DNA of 64,000 nt from Sulfitobacter sabulilitoris (GTDB lineage Bacteria; Pseudomonadota; Alphaproteobacteria; Rhodobacterales; Rhodobacteraceae), in the NCBI RefSeq assembly GCF_005887615.1, contig NZ_VANS01000001.1, positions 793,415 through 857,414 on the forward strand, given 5' to 3'. Position numbers and translations under genes: made by a program. Positions 42,941 to 51,933 of this stretch are shown here, in pieces. Within the stretch, counting starts at the first letter, position 1. The number at the start of each line of letters is the position of its first letter. The notes beneath the pieces are model-generated. The model worked only from the letters and a program-made list of their open reading frames with translations. It was not told where the DNA came from and did not search any database.

Positions 42941-43650
42941 GCGCGGGCTCGTCCCTCGGCTGCCCAGATCGCGCCGCGACGTATCATTTCGGTGACCTGC
43001 GGCACCTTGAGATCTGACAGTTCATGCCCGATCGAGCAGTAGAAAACGCGCCCCTTGTCCCATCTCCGGGTCCACGTGACCGGAATAACCGTGCCTTCGA
43101 TCCACCACAGGTGATCGCCGGAAAAGGTCGTGGTCGCCAGCACGTTGTTCGACGGGTCCGTCAGCATGTAATATTGCTCGGAGGTGATCCGAAAGCTGCC
43201 GATGCCTTCGACCAGGGGATGGTCGGGCCGGCAGATCGTCACGTCGTAATCGATGTAGTCCTCGCGCGGCTGAAGGTTGTCCGGCCAGCCCGGCGGGTGC
43301 GCGACGAACTGCCCGCCAATCAGGAAATGATAGGTCGGGCGATCGCGAAAGGCATCGCCCATATGGCCGTGCCACCCCGCCAGCCCGCAACCATCGCCCA
43401 CCAGCCTAAGCAGCCCGTCTTCCTGCGGTTTGGTCATGTTGCCGAATTCCTCGCGGTGTCCTGACCGCGCCGAAGACCAGATGGGGGTGATCAGATCGAC
43501 ATCCGCCAATCGCTCGGGCCGCTCAAGCGGGGCGAGTGTTTCGTAGATGTCCACATGAAACCCGTTGGCGCGCAAAAGCGCCGCGTACCAATCGGCGAAG
43601 GCGGCGGGCGCGTGCCCGTCCCAGCCACCGACGAACAGGGCCGCTTTCAT
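42913..43650 (-). CDS. ThuA-domain protein
   Basis: A 245-residue ThuA-like protein with a glutamine-amidotransferase-type fold (ALFVGGWDGHAP, GLAGWHGHMGDAF, GGQFVAHPPGW, WWIEGTVIPVTWTRRWDKGRVFYCSIGH-like end). ThuA of Sinorhizobium takes part in trehalose/sucrose-type disaccharide use by way of 3-keto sugars. This is the last gene of the leftward ABC-transporter operon, and its start overlaps the preceding stop (ATGA). It probably acts on a keto-sugar or related intermediate of the locus; that is inference. Confidence 0.85.
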   Translation of the reverse strand: MKAALFVGGWDGHAPAAFADWYAALLRANGFHVDIYETLAPLERPERLADVDLITPIWSSARSGHREEFGNMTKPQEDGLLRLVGDGCGLAGWHGHMGDAFRDRPTYHFLIGGQFVAHPPGWPDNLQPREDYIDYDVTICRPDHPLVEGIGSFRITSEQYYMLTDPSNNVLATTTFSGDHLWWIEGTVIPVTWTRRWDKGRVFYCSIGHELSDLKVPQVTEMIRRGAIWAAEGRARAYPSIPTTG

Positions 43651-44516
43651 GGTGTTTCCCGTCGCATGAAATCCAGAATGGCGGCCATGTCGCGGGATCC
43701 GTACCCCGCCGCTTCGGCCTGCGTCAGCTTGCTGCGCGTGACCTGCGACTGTGGCATCGCAACGCCCAGACGACCGGCAAGCGCGGCGGTGACATCCATA
43801 TCCTTGCGGGCCAGGGCCACGGTGAACGTCACGTCATGCGCCGCCTCGTCGAGGTAGAGTGGGCGGCGGTATTTCAACATGGGTGCTGCGGCTGCGCTGT
43901 TTTCGATGACATCGAAGGCAACGTCGGGCGCGATGCCAGCCGCTTCTGCCAGTGTCATCGCCTCGGCAAGTGTCTGGTTCAAACCATGGATCATCGCGTT
44001 CACCACGAGCTTCATCACAGCGCCGGCACCCGTCGTTCCCAGACAGACGGTCGTCCGGCCCATGGCGTCCAGCAGCGGTCGGACCGGAGCGGACGCGGGC
44101 TCGGTGCAGCCCGCCAGGATCAGCAGCTTCGCATCGGCGGCGGCCTGCGTCGCGCCCGAGACGGGTGCGTCGATGACCGCGACGCCCTCCGGTGCGGCCC
44201 GCGCCAAGTCGGCGATGTGATCCGGCGACATCGTGCCCATCTCAAGAAATATCCGCGCGGCAGGGGCCGCAAACAGGCCCTGCGGCCCCAGGTGCACGTC
44301 CTCGGAAGAGCGATCATCCGACAGCATCGTGATGACGACATCCACGCCCGCGGCCAAGTCCGCCGGCGTATCGGCCACGGCGCAGCCGGTCTGTTCGGCC
44401 AAGACCCGAGATATGCCGGGCGTGCGGTTCCAGACCGTCAGGTCGTGGCCCGCACCGGCCAGGTTGATCGCCATGCGTTGACCCATTCGGCCCAAACCGG
44501 CAAATCCGACCTTCAT
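43647..44516 (-). CDS. NAD(P)-dependent beta-hydroxyacid dehydrogenase family protein
   Basis: A 289-residue enzyme of the 3-hydroxyisobutyrate/tartronate-semialdehyde reductase family. The Rossmann motif GFAGLGRMGQRMA is at the N-terminus, the substrate-binding DAPVSGATQAA in the middle, and the catalytic Lys segment GAGAVMKLVVNAMIHGLNQ near 170. The exact substrate cannot be read from the sequence. It follows the ABC ATPase gene with 1 bp between them and is coupled to the ThuA gene, so it belongs to the sugar-like compound pathway. Confidence 0.87.
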   Translation of the reverse strand: MKVGFAGLGRMGQRMAINLAGAGHDLTVWNRTPGISRVLAEQTGCAVADTPADLAAGVDVVITMLSDDRSSEDVHLGPQGLFAAPAARIFLEMGTMSPDHIADLARAAPEGVAVIDAPVSGATQAAADAKLLILAGCTEPASAPVRPLLDAMGRTTVCLGTTGAGAVMKLVVNAMIHGLNQTLAEAMTLAEAAGIAPDVAFDVIENSAAAAPMLKYRRPLYLDEAAHDVTFTVALARKDMDVTAALAGRLGVAMPQSQVTRSKLTQAEAAGYGSRDMAAILDFMRRETP

Positions 44517-44517
44517 G

Positions 44518-46029
44518 TCAGGCCACCTTGTCGCCGTCGATTCCGGATATCGCCTGGATCAGGCTGTCTTCGGTCACTTCGTCCGAGGTGAATTCCCGCA
44601 TGACGCGGCCCGAATACATGGCGACGATCCGGTCGGAGACGTGCAGCACTTCGGGCATTTCAGAGCTGATGACGATCACGGCATAGCCCTGCGCCGCCAG
44701 ATCGCGGATCAGGTTGTGGATCTCGGATTTGGAGCCCACGTCGATGCCGCGGGTGGGTTCGTCCACGATCAGCACTTCGGGGCGCATAGACAGCCATTTG
44801 CCGATCACGATCTTTTGCTGGTTTCCCCCCGACAGGTTGCCGACGGTCTGCCGCCAGCCGGGTGTGCGAATGTCGAGCTTGTCGCGATACTGGTCGAATA
44901 TCGCCACCTCGGCCCCCTCGCTGACCAGCGGGCCGGTCCTCAGGTCGTCGATCTGCGGCAGCGTCATGTTATCGCGGCAGTTCATGCCCAGCACCAGGCC
45001 CTGCCCCTTGCGGTCTTCGGGCACCAGCGAAATGCCAAGACGGATGGCCTCCATGGGCGAGGAAATCCGCACCTCCTCTCCGTTCAGTAGGATCTGACCG
45101 GCGGAGGGATCGCGCAGGCCAAAGAGCGTCTCGGCGATCTCGGTGCGGCCCGCGCCCACCAGGCCGTAGAACCCCAGGACTTCGCCCTGACGCACCGAAA
45201 AGCTGACATCGCGGAACAGGTCGCCGCACGACAGGCCCCTCGCCTCCAGCGCGACGGGTCCCATGTCGTGATGACTGACGTTGCGGCTGAGGTCGAGCGC
45301 GCGACCGATCATGAGTTGCGTGACCTCGTCCTCATCGGTCTGCGCCGTGATCAGCGTGCCGCGATATGACCCGTCGCGCAGCACGCTGATGCGGTCGGTC
45401 ATCTTGAAGATCTCTTCCATGCGGTGCGAGATATAGATGATCCCGACGCCGCGCGCCTTGAGATCGGCGATCACGTCGAACAGAACCACCTTTTCCGCAT
45501 CCGTGAGCGATGCCGTCGGCTCGTCAAAGATGACCGCCCGCGGATCCACCGTCAGGGCGCGCCCGATCTCGACCATCTGCTGGTTCGCGATCGACAGGTC
45601 CCCGACCCGCGTCTTGGCATCGAACCCGACATTGAGCGTCTTGAGAATGGCATTGGTATCGGCATAGAGCTTTGCCCAATCCACAAGGCCGAAGGATTTC
45701 AACGGCAACTCGCCCAGAAAGATGTTCTCGGCCACCGACAATTCGTCCGCCAGGCTAAGTTCCTGGTGGATGAACACCACTCCCTTGGCCTTGGCGTGCT
45801 GGGGCGAGGTCATTTGCGTCGGTTCCTCATCAATGAAGATCTGGCCCTCGTCGGGGGTGTGGATTCCACCCAGAACCTTCATCAGCGTCGATTTTCCAGC
45901 GCCGTTTTCCCCCATCAGGGCATGCACTTCGCCGGGCAGGACGGAAAAGGACACACCGTCGAGCGCCCGGACACCGGGGAATGTCTTGACGATGCCTTCC
46001 AGGCGCAGAACAGGTGTGGGATCGGTCAT
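44518..46029 (-). CDS. Ribose-type sugar ABC transporter, ATP-binding protein
   Basis: A 503-residue double-ATPase protein of the RbsA/MglA type. The first half has Walker A GENGAGKST, signature LSIANQQMVEI and Walker B AVIFDEPTASL. The second half has a degenerate Walker A GLVGAGRTE, signature LSGGNQQKIVIGKWL and Walker B VLIVDEPTRGID. It drives import through the two permeases encoded upstream. Start 46029 overlaps the preceding permease stop by 4 nt. Loss of Walker A Lys in the second half is normal for the family. Confidence 0.94.
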   Translation of the reverse strand: MTDPTPVLRLEGIVKTFPGVRALDGVSFSVLPGEVHALMGENGAGKSTLMKVLGGIHTPDEGQIFIDEEPTQMTSPQHAKAKGVVFIHQELSLADELSVAENIFLGELPLKSFGLVDWAKLYADTNAILKTLNVGFDAKTRVGDLSIANQQMVEIGRALTVDPRAVIFDEPTASLTDAEKVVLFDVIADLKARGVGIIYISHRMEEIFKMTDRISVLRDGSYRGTLITAQTDEDEVTQLMIGRALDLSRNVSHHDMGPVALEARGLSCGDLFRDVSFSVRQGEVLGFYGLVGAGRTEIAETLFGLRDPSAGQILLNGEEVRISSPMEAIRLGISLVPEDRKGQGLVLGMNCRDNMTLPQIDDLRTGPLVSEGAEVAIFDQYRDKLDIRTPGWRQTVGNLSGGNQQKIVIGKWLSMRPEVLIVDEPTRGIDVGSKSEIHNLIRDLAAQGYAVIVISSEMPEVLHVSDRIVAMYSGRVMREFTSDEVTEDSLIQAISGIDGDKVA

Positions 46030-47027
46030 ATCTTCAACTCCTCTTTGCCCTTGCGGTTCAACTGGCGGTCAAGGAACAGAACCGCGATCAGGATCAGGCC
46101 GATGACGAGGTTCACGGTTTCGGTATCCGCCCCGATGTGGCCCAGGCCCTTGCGCAACAACTGAATGGCGATCACGCCGCCCAGGGTCGAGATGATGGAG
46201 CCGTATCCCCCGCTCAGCTTGGTGCCGCCCAGAACCACGGCCGTGATCGCCCAAAGCTCGTAGAGCATGCCGTCGTTGGGGTTCACCGATCCGCTTTCGG
46301 AATAGAACACCACCGCCGACAAAGCGGCAAGGAACCCGATCAGGATGAAATTCCACAGGAAATGCGGGCCGACCCGGATGCCCGCGTTGACCGCCGCCTC
46401 GCGGTTGTTGCCGATGCCGTAGGCGTTGCGGCCATGGACCGTCTTGGTCATCAAAAGCCAGATCAGAAGCGTGACCACCAGCAAGAACCACGTGGCCGTG
46501 TGCAACGACAGGACCTGCGCCTCGGCGAAATCCACCAGCGTCCAGTTCAGATTGCTGGTGGGTTGTTCGCCATTGTACATGAACACCAGCCCGCGATAGC
46601 CCAACATCGACCCCAGCGTCACGATGAAGGCATCGACGCCCGTCTTCCAGACGATCAGCCCGTTGATCGCCCCCAGAACGCACCCCGTCAGCAGCGCCAG
46701 CAGCCAGCTGACCGGGATCACCCAATCCCCCAGCCCCGCGAATACCGGCCAGGTCATGCTGTCGAGCAGCACGATGGCCGACAAGGCAAAGGTCGCACCG
46801 ACGCTCAGGTCGATATTGCCGTTGATCATGATCACGGTCATGCCCACGGCGATGATCCCGATGGGGGCCGATTGCTTGAGTAACAACAGCATGTTGTCAA
46901 AATCCATGAACGCCTTGTCCGATACGGACAGGAATTCGCCGGCGACCGAGAAGAAGACAAGCTCGGCTGCGATGAAGGCCCAGATCGCGCCTTGCTTGAA
47001 CAGGTCCTTGCGGGTTTGGGATGTCAT
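46026..47027 (-). CDS. Ribose-type sugar ABC transporter, permease
   Basis: A 333-residue RbsC-like permease with about 9 membrane segments and the conserved IMINGNIDLSVGATFALSAI near residue 75 and VVLGGTKLSGGYGSIISTLGG-type cytoplasmic loop near 250 that contacts the ATPase. ATG 47027 is chosen over a longer frame because GGAG lies 9-12 nt before it. It is one of two adjacent, different permeases, so the channel is probably a heterodimer. Confidence 0.92.
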   Translation of the reverse strand: MTSQTRKDLFKQGAIWAFIAAELVFFSVAGEFLSVSDKAFMDFDNMLLLLKQSAPIGIIAVGMTVIMINGNIDLSVGATFALSAIVLLDSMTWPVFAGLGDWVIPVSWLLALLTGCVLGAINGLIVWKTGVDAFIVTLGSMLGYRGLVFMYNGEQPTSNLNWTLVDFAEAQVLSLHTATWFLLVVTLLIWLLMTKTVHGRNAYGIGNNREAAVNAGIRVGPHFLWNFILIGFLAALSAVVFYSESGSVNPNDGMLYELWAITAVVLGGTKLSGGYGSIISTLGGVIAIQLLRKGLGHIGADTETVNLVIGLILIAVLFLDRQLNRKGKEELKI

Positions 47028-47040
47028 GTCTTGGCGCTCC

Positions 47041-48015
47041 TTAAGCGATCGGGGACCACAGGCGTCCACGCTTGGCCGCGATGTCGAGCCAGACGGCAAG
47101 GATGATGATCACCCATGTCACGACGTATTGGACGTAGAATTCGAGCCCGACCAGCAGCAGACCGTTCTGGATGAACCCCAGGATCAGCACGCCGATCACG
47201 GTCTTGAACACCGTGCCCGACCCGCCTAGCAGGGACGCACCGCCGAGGATCACCGCCGCCAGCACCTCAAGCTCGAGCCCCTGCCCGACGGTGTTCTGGC
47301 TGCCCATGCTGCGGCTGGCCTGCATCAGACCGGCGGTGGCCACGCAAAAGGCCGACAGCACATAGGTCATGAAAACGACCCGCGCCCGCGGGATGCCCGA
47401 AAACGTCGCCGCCGTGCCGTTGCCGCCCACCGCGTAGACCTTGCGACCAAATGGCGTCTTTGACAAAAGCACGCTCAGCACGACCGCCAGAAGCGCAAAG
47501 ATCAGGATCGGCATGGGAATGCCCAGCGCCGAGCTTTGCCCGAAGATCGCGAACCAGGTGCCTTCCTTGTCGGCGATATCCATGTTCTTGCCGCCCGACC
47601 AGGTCAGCGTGAGGCCATGTATCGCCGACAGCATGCCAAGCGTCACGATCAGAGAATTGAGCTTGAGATACCCCACCAGGAACCCGATGAACGCGCCAAG
47701 CGCGAGCGTCATGGCGAACATCAGCGGGATCGCCAGCGCGGGCCCGACCTTGTCATGCAGATCGAGAACCACGATCGTGGAGAAGGACATCATCGACCCG
47801 ACCGAGAGATCCAGGTTGCCGCCGATCACGACAAAGGTCACACCCAGCGCCATCACGCCCAGAATGGCCGAGGATCGGATTACGCCGAAGACATTGTCGA
47901 CCGCGATGAACCGCTGGTTCGCCATCGCGAACCCGACCATGAATACCACGAAGGCGATCAGGATGCCCTGGCGTGCCAGGACCCCGCCGATCTTCTGCCT
48001 GCTCAATGCCGTCAT
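47041..48015 (-). CDS. Ribose-type sugar ABC transporter, permease
   Basis: A 324-residue RbsC-like permease with about 9 membrane segments, the conserved FVVIGGNLDLSVGSMMSFST near 60 and the ATPase-contact loop ILGGASLLGGSGTVFKTVIG near 240. It lies 13 bp upstream of its partner permease. Both belong to the leftward operon with the binding protein, ATPase and an SDR. Confidence 0.92.
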   Translation of the reverse strand: MTALSRQKIGGVLARQGILIAFVVFMVGFAMANQRFIAVDNVFGVIRSSAILGVMALGVTFVVIGGNLDLSVGSMMSFSTIVVLDLHDKVGPALAIPLMFAMTLALGAFIGFLVGYLKLNSLIVTLGMLSAIHGLTLTWSGGKNMDIADKEGTWFAIFGQSSALGIPMPILIFALLAVVLSVLLSKTPFGRKVYAVGGNGTAATFSGIPRARVVFMTYVLSAFCVATAGLMQASRSMGSQNTVGQGLELEVLAAVILGGASLLGGSGTVFKTVIGVLILGFIQNGLLLVGLEFYVQYVVTWVIIILAVWLDIAAKRGRLWSPIA

Positions 48016-48052
48016 AACTTCCTCCCCCGTGCGTCGGCGCGGCCCTTGGGCA

Positions 48053-48850
48053 TCACACCAGCGTCATTCCCCCGTCGATCATCACGATCTGCCCGGTCAT
48101 GTAATCACTGTCCTTCGACGCAAGGAACGTCGTCGTGCCGGTGATGTCCGCCGGCTTCGCCACGCGCCCGCGCAGGATCTCGGCTGAAAACTCCTCCATC
48201 GCCTGCCCCGGGCGCTCCGCCGCGCCGATGCTCATCAGGTCCTGGTCGACCTGCTCCCACATTTCGGTATCGACGACACCCGGCGCAAATCCGGTGACCG
48301 TGATGTTGTGCTGCGCCAGGTCACGCGCGCCCGACTGGGTCAGCGACACGACGGCCCATTTGCTTGCGCAATACGGGGCGACGTTGCCGAACCCCTGCCG
48401 GCTGGCGATGGATGCGGTGTTGACGATCTTGCCGCCATCGCCTTGGGCGATCATCTGGCGCGCGGCTTCCTGCATACCGATCATGCAACCCAAGCCATTG
48501 ATACCCATTATGAAATTCCAGTTGTCCTCGGTCACGTCGAGAAAATTCATCGGTTTGTTGACACCGGCATTGTTGAACTTGACGTCCAACCGCCCGAAGG
48601 TGTCGACCGTGTGGGCGATCATGGCGCGGACCTGCGCGCGGTCCGTCACGTCGACCGCGGCATGCGTCACCTGTCCGCCACCGGACCTTGCGTGCTCTTG
48701 CGCGGCATCGGCCACCCCGGCCACCTTGTCGGCGTTGATATCCGCGAAACACACGTTCGCGCCCTCGTGCAAAAGCGCCTCGCCTATGGCGCGCCCGATC
48801 CCTTGCGCGCCACCGGTCACGATGCACGAACGTCCTGCGACTCGGCCCAT
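48053..48850 (-). CDS. Short-chain dehydrogenase/reductase (polyol-dehydrogenase-like)
   Basis: A 265-residue classical SDR with the cofactor motif TGGAQGIGRAIGEAL, NNAGVN, a catalytic Ser (NTASIASRQG), YCASK (Tyr and Lys) and DGGMTLV at the end. An Asp at the end of beta-2 (CFADINADK) indicates NAD. It is clearly related to the SDR at 51934-52743 (shared APGVVxTxxWEQxDxDLxxIG), and the two flank the divergent promoter. Sits between the binding protein and permease genes of the importer. ATG 48850 is chosen over in-frame GTGs just upstream. Confidence 0.88.
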   Translation of the reverse strand: MGRVAGRSCIVTGGAQGIGRAIGEALLHEGANVCFADINADKVAGVADAAQEHARSGGGQVTHAAVDVTDRAQVRAMIAHTVDTFGRLDVKFNNAGVNKPMNFLDVTEDNWNFIMGINGLGCMIGMQEAARQMIAQGDGGKIVNTASIASRQGFGNVAPYCASKWAVVSLTQSGARDLAQHNITVTGFAPGVVDTEMWEQVDQDLMSIGAAERPGQAMEEFSAEILRGRVAKPADITGTTTFLASKDSDYMTGQIVMIDGGMTLV

Positions 48851-48940
48851 CACGATCACCCTGAGTTTGTCATGTCTGTGTCAAATGCGCGGGGCAGCGC
48901 GGTTTGCGCCACGCGTGCCCCGCGCATCCCGGGAGGTGGA

Positions 48941-49891
48941 TCAGAACACCGGCTTGGTGAACTCACCCATGTTGTCCTGGGTAATCTTCGGCGTGTCGAA
49001 GTAGTTGAGGAACGGCAGGTCAACGCCGTTCAGCGTGTCGATCGCGGTCTTCAGCGCGGCCTCGGCATCATCGACCGGGGACTGATAGATCGACCCCCAG
49101 TAATCGCCCGCCGCCATCGCCTCGTAGCCGACCGCAAAGTTCGTGGCGCCCACGAAGATGATACCGTCGCGGCCCGCCGCCTTGGCCGCGTTCAGCGCGC
49201 CGACGCCCATGTTGTCGTCGCCCGCATAGACACCGTCGATGTCGTCGTACTTGACGAGGAAGGCTTCCATCACCTGCTGCGATTTCTCGCGGTTCCAGTC
49301 GCCGGGCTGGGTTTCGACAAGCGTCACGTCGGGGCAGACTTCGGGCAGGCGATCCTCGAAGCCCTTGGCGCGCTCGATCGCGGTGGTGTAGCCGGGCTGA
49401 CCGGAGATCTGGACCACGCGGGCCTCGCTCTCGATGCCCATGTCCTTGAACTTGTCGCACATGATCTCGGCAGAGCGCGACCCTTGGGTGATGTTGTCCG
49501 GCCCCGAGAAGGAGGCGACGAATTCAAACCCCTGCTCGGCGATGTTCGAATTGGTGACGATCACCGGAATGTCGGCCTGCGCGGCCTTGCGCACCGCGGG
49601 GATCACCGCCTCGCCGTTGGTCGGCCAGATGATAATCGCGTCGACTTCCTGCTGGATCAGGTCTTCCATCTGCGCAATCTGCCGGGCCACGTCACCGCCT
49701 GCGTCCAGCACGACCACCTCGACATTCGGGTTTGCCTCGGCGGCGGCGATAAAGGCCTGCTCATAGGTCGTCTGGTAGCTGTCAACGCCCACGTTGTTTT
49801 GCGTGATGCCGATGGTCATGGTTTCGGCGGCGGCGGCGGTGCCCAGCATGGCGGTCGTACAGGCAAGCGCGCATTTCATCGTAAATTTCAT
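48941..49891 (-). CDS. Ribose-type sugar ABC transporter, substrate-binding protein
   Basis: A 316-residue periplasmic binding protein of the RbsB class. A signal peptide (MKFTMKCALACTTAMLGTAAAAE) ends at about residue 22. The mature protein starts with TMTIGITQNNVGVDSYQ and has the hinge and ligand segments DAIIIWPTNGEAVIPAV, VIVTNSNI and GVYAGDDNMGVGALNA. First gene of the leftward operon; the divergent regulator gene starts 208 bp away. The ligand is unknown; class suggests a sugar, polyol or similar small molecule. Confidence 0.93.
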   Translation of the reverse strand: MKFTMKCALACTTAMLGTAAAAETMTIGITQNNVGVDSYQTTYEQAFIAAAEANPNVEVVVLDAGGDVARQIAQMEDLIQQEVDAIIIWPTNGEAVIPAVRKAAQADIPVIVTNSNIAEQGFEFVASFSGPDNITQGSRSAEIMCDKFKDMGIESEARVVQISGQPGYTTAIERAKGFEDRLPEVCPDVTLVETQPGDWNREKSQQVMEAFLVKYDDIDGVYAGDDNMGVGALNAAKAAGRDGIIFVGATNFAVGYEAMAAGDYWGSIYQSPVDDAEAALKTAIDTLNGVDLPFLNYFDTPKITQDNMGEFTKPVF

Positions 49892-50011
49892 TGTTGGTTC
49901 CTCCCAAGGTTTTCTGTCGCGATTGCGGCACGTCTCCCAGCGCAGGGCTTACCGGACGCAATCCTCCCCCTATGCAGCGCGATTTCGGGCTTCGACAAAC
50001 TCCCCAATTTA

Positions 50012-50045
50012 ATCCATTTTGGATAATATTTTACCCATTTTGGAT
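50012..50045. promoter_or_regulatory. Pair of near-palindromic operator-like sites, 21-bp spacing
   Basis: ATCCATTTTGGAT (50012-50024, a perfect ATCCA/TGGAT dyad) and ACCCATTTTGGAT (50033-50045), set two helical turns apart in the AT-rich region between the divergent binding-protein and regulator genes. Best candidate binding site for the regulator at 50100. Confidence 0.6.
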
Positions 50046-50099
50046 ATTTTTGGCATACTGGCCGGATATCATAATGAACAAAATCAACGAGGACCCGTC

Positions 50100-51923
50100 A
50101 TGAGCGATCCACGGCGACAGCACGACAATTCCAAACGAAGCGGTAACATGCAACTCCACGCTGCCAAAGATATTCAGAATGGACAGGGGTCCCGGCAAAC
50201 CGCCGCGGATCCGGCAGCACATTCGTCCAGCCCCGAGCTTGAGGGCGTCGTGCGCTTTCTCCAGGAAATCATGGCCGAGATCGACACCGCATTGGATCCG
50301 TCCACGCCAAACCCGCATCTCAACATGGTGCTGCACCTGTTGCGCTGCCATCTGGAGGGGCGCTCCGTTTCGCCGTCGTCCATCGTGTCGGCCTCCGGTG
50401 TGCCCTATGCCACCGCGACCCGCAAGCTCGCGGACATCCAGGCCGCGGGGCTGGTCGAACAGCGGCCGCGCACCAAGACCGGCAAGACCTATTCCCTGCA
50501 CCCCAGCCAGAAGCTCATGGACGGTTTCCACCAGATGGCGGACCGCATCGACCGGATCGCGCGCACGACCTTCGCGGGGGCCGACCTGGCGCGGGACGAC
50601 GCCGATTATTACTTCGGGGGCACCTACCAGCCGGGTCAGGCGATGATCCCCCCGCCGACCGCCCTGCCCCAACCGCTCAAGCTGGCCGGCGGCCTGCGTA
50701 TCCTCGTGCACGCCGATCCGACCTTCATGATCATGGATTCGCTGAAACGCCAGTTCGAACAGATGGTCGGGACCGACATCCACCAACGCGCCTTTTCCAT
50801 CGACCGCCTGCACGAGGAGGCGCTTCGCAATGCCGCGCGCAGCAAGAGCCGGTACGACCTGATTGCGGTCGACCTGCCGTGGATCGGGGAATTCGTCGAA
50901 CGGGGCGTGATCCAGCCGCTGCCCGATGTAATGGACCTGGACCGCCTCGACCCGGCCGACTTTCACACGGCGGGCTGGCGCGCGGCGCATTGGGGCGGCA
51001 CCCCCTACGGCGTGCCCAGCCAGACGACGCCCGAGTTGATGTTCTACCGCAAGGACTGGTTCAAGGATGCCGGGCTCGAGCCGCCGACGACGACCGCGGC
51101 GGTGATCGACGCGGCACGCCATTTCCACGACCCGCAAAAGGGGCGCTACGGTGTGGCCTGGAACGCGGCGCGCGGCACGGCGCTGGGGCATACCTTCATC
51201 ATGACCTGCGCGGCCTTCGGTCAACCGGTCATAGACATTCCCGAAATCGCCGGCGGTTTCGACGCCGATCACCTGCAGGGCACGTTCCGGGCCACCATCG
51301 ACACGGACCGGGCGCTTGCCGCGGCGGACTATCTGATGCAGCTGCTGGAATTCTCGCCGCCCGACATCCTGTCGATGTCCTGGTACGAACGGGTAAGGCC
51401 CTATGCCGCCGGCCATGTGGCGATGGCCTATGGCTACACTCTTCTGGCCCCCTATTTCGAGCTTGATCCAAGCTGTTCCGCCCACGGCAACACCGGCTAT
51501 CTGCCGCATCCACACGGGCCGCAGGGCGTGCCGATCGCACCAGTGGGCGGCTACGCCTTCTGCATTCCCAAGAACCTGAGCGAAAACCGGCTGCACGACG
51601 CGACCGAAGCGCTCATCGCCTTCACATCGCCCGCCGCGCAAAAGCTCTATGCGCAGAACGGCAGCCGGACCGCGCCGCGCTATTCCGTCGGATCCGATCC
51701 GGAGGTGCGGCGCCTGTCCAATATCTTCGAGACGGTCGACCAGATGTCATGGCGCGATGAGCTGCAATTCTGGCCCCGTCCGCCGATCCCGCAGATCTCG
51801 GACCTGATCGCGATCTGCGGTTTCGAACTTCACGACATGCTGCGCGGTCTCGTCACCCCGCGCGACGCCTTGGCCCGGGCGCAGGCCCGCGCCGACGAAC
51901 TCTTACGACAACCGGTCACTTAA
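50100..51923 (+). CDS. Regulator with winged-helix domain fused to a solute-binding-protein-like domain
   Basis: A 607-residue protein. Residues about 45-150 form a winged-helix domain of MarR/IclR-like type (VSASGVPYATATRKLADIQAAGLVEQRPR). Residues about 165-590 resemble a complete type-1 extracellular solute-binding protein (LRILVHADPTF, the GVPSQTTPELMFYRKDWFKDAG-type lobe, VAPVGGYAF-like end). There is no signal peptide, so the binding domain is cytoplasmic and probably senses the imported compound or an early product. Start 50100 has GAGG 8 nt upstream; a longer frame would cross the operator sites. It leads the rightward catabolic operon and is divergent from the importer. Confidence 0.82.
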   Translation: MSDPRRQHDNSKRSGNMQLHAAKDIQNGQGSRQTAADPAAHSSSPELEGVVRFLQEIMAEIDTALDPSTPNPHLNMVLHLLRCHLEGRSVSPSSIVSASGVPYATATRKLADIQAAGLVEQRPRTKTGKTYSLHPSQKLMDGFHQMADRIDRIARTTFAGADLARDDADYYFGGTYQPGQAMIPPPTALPQPLKLAGGLRILVHADPTFMIMDSLKRQFEQMVGTDIHQRAFSIDRLHEEALRNAARSKSRYDLIAVDLPWIGEFVERGVIQPLPDVMDLDRLDPADFHTAGWRAAHWGGTPYGVPSQTTPELMFYRKDWFKDAGLEPPTTTAAVIDAARHFHDPQKGRYGVAWNAARGTALGHTFIMTCAAFGQPVIDIPEIAGGFDADHLQGTFRATIDTDRALAAADYLMQLLEFSPPDILSMSWYERVRPYAAGHVAMAYGYTLLAPYFELDPSCSAHGNTGYLPHPHGPQGVPIAPVGGYAFCIPKNLSENRLHDATEALIAFTSPAAQKLYAQNGSRTAPRYSVGSDPEVRRLSNIFETVDQMSWRDELQFWPRPPIPQISDLIAICGFELHDMLRGLVTPRDALARAQARADELLRQPVT

Positions 51924-51933
51924 GGAGGAAACC

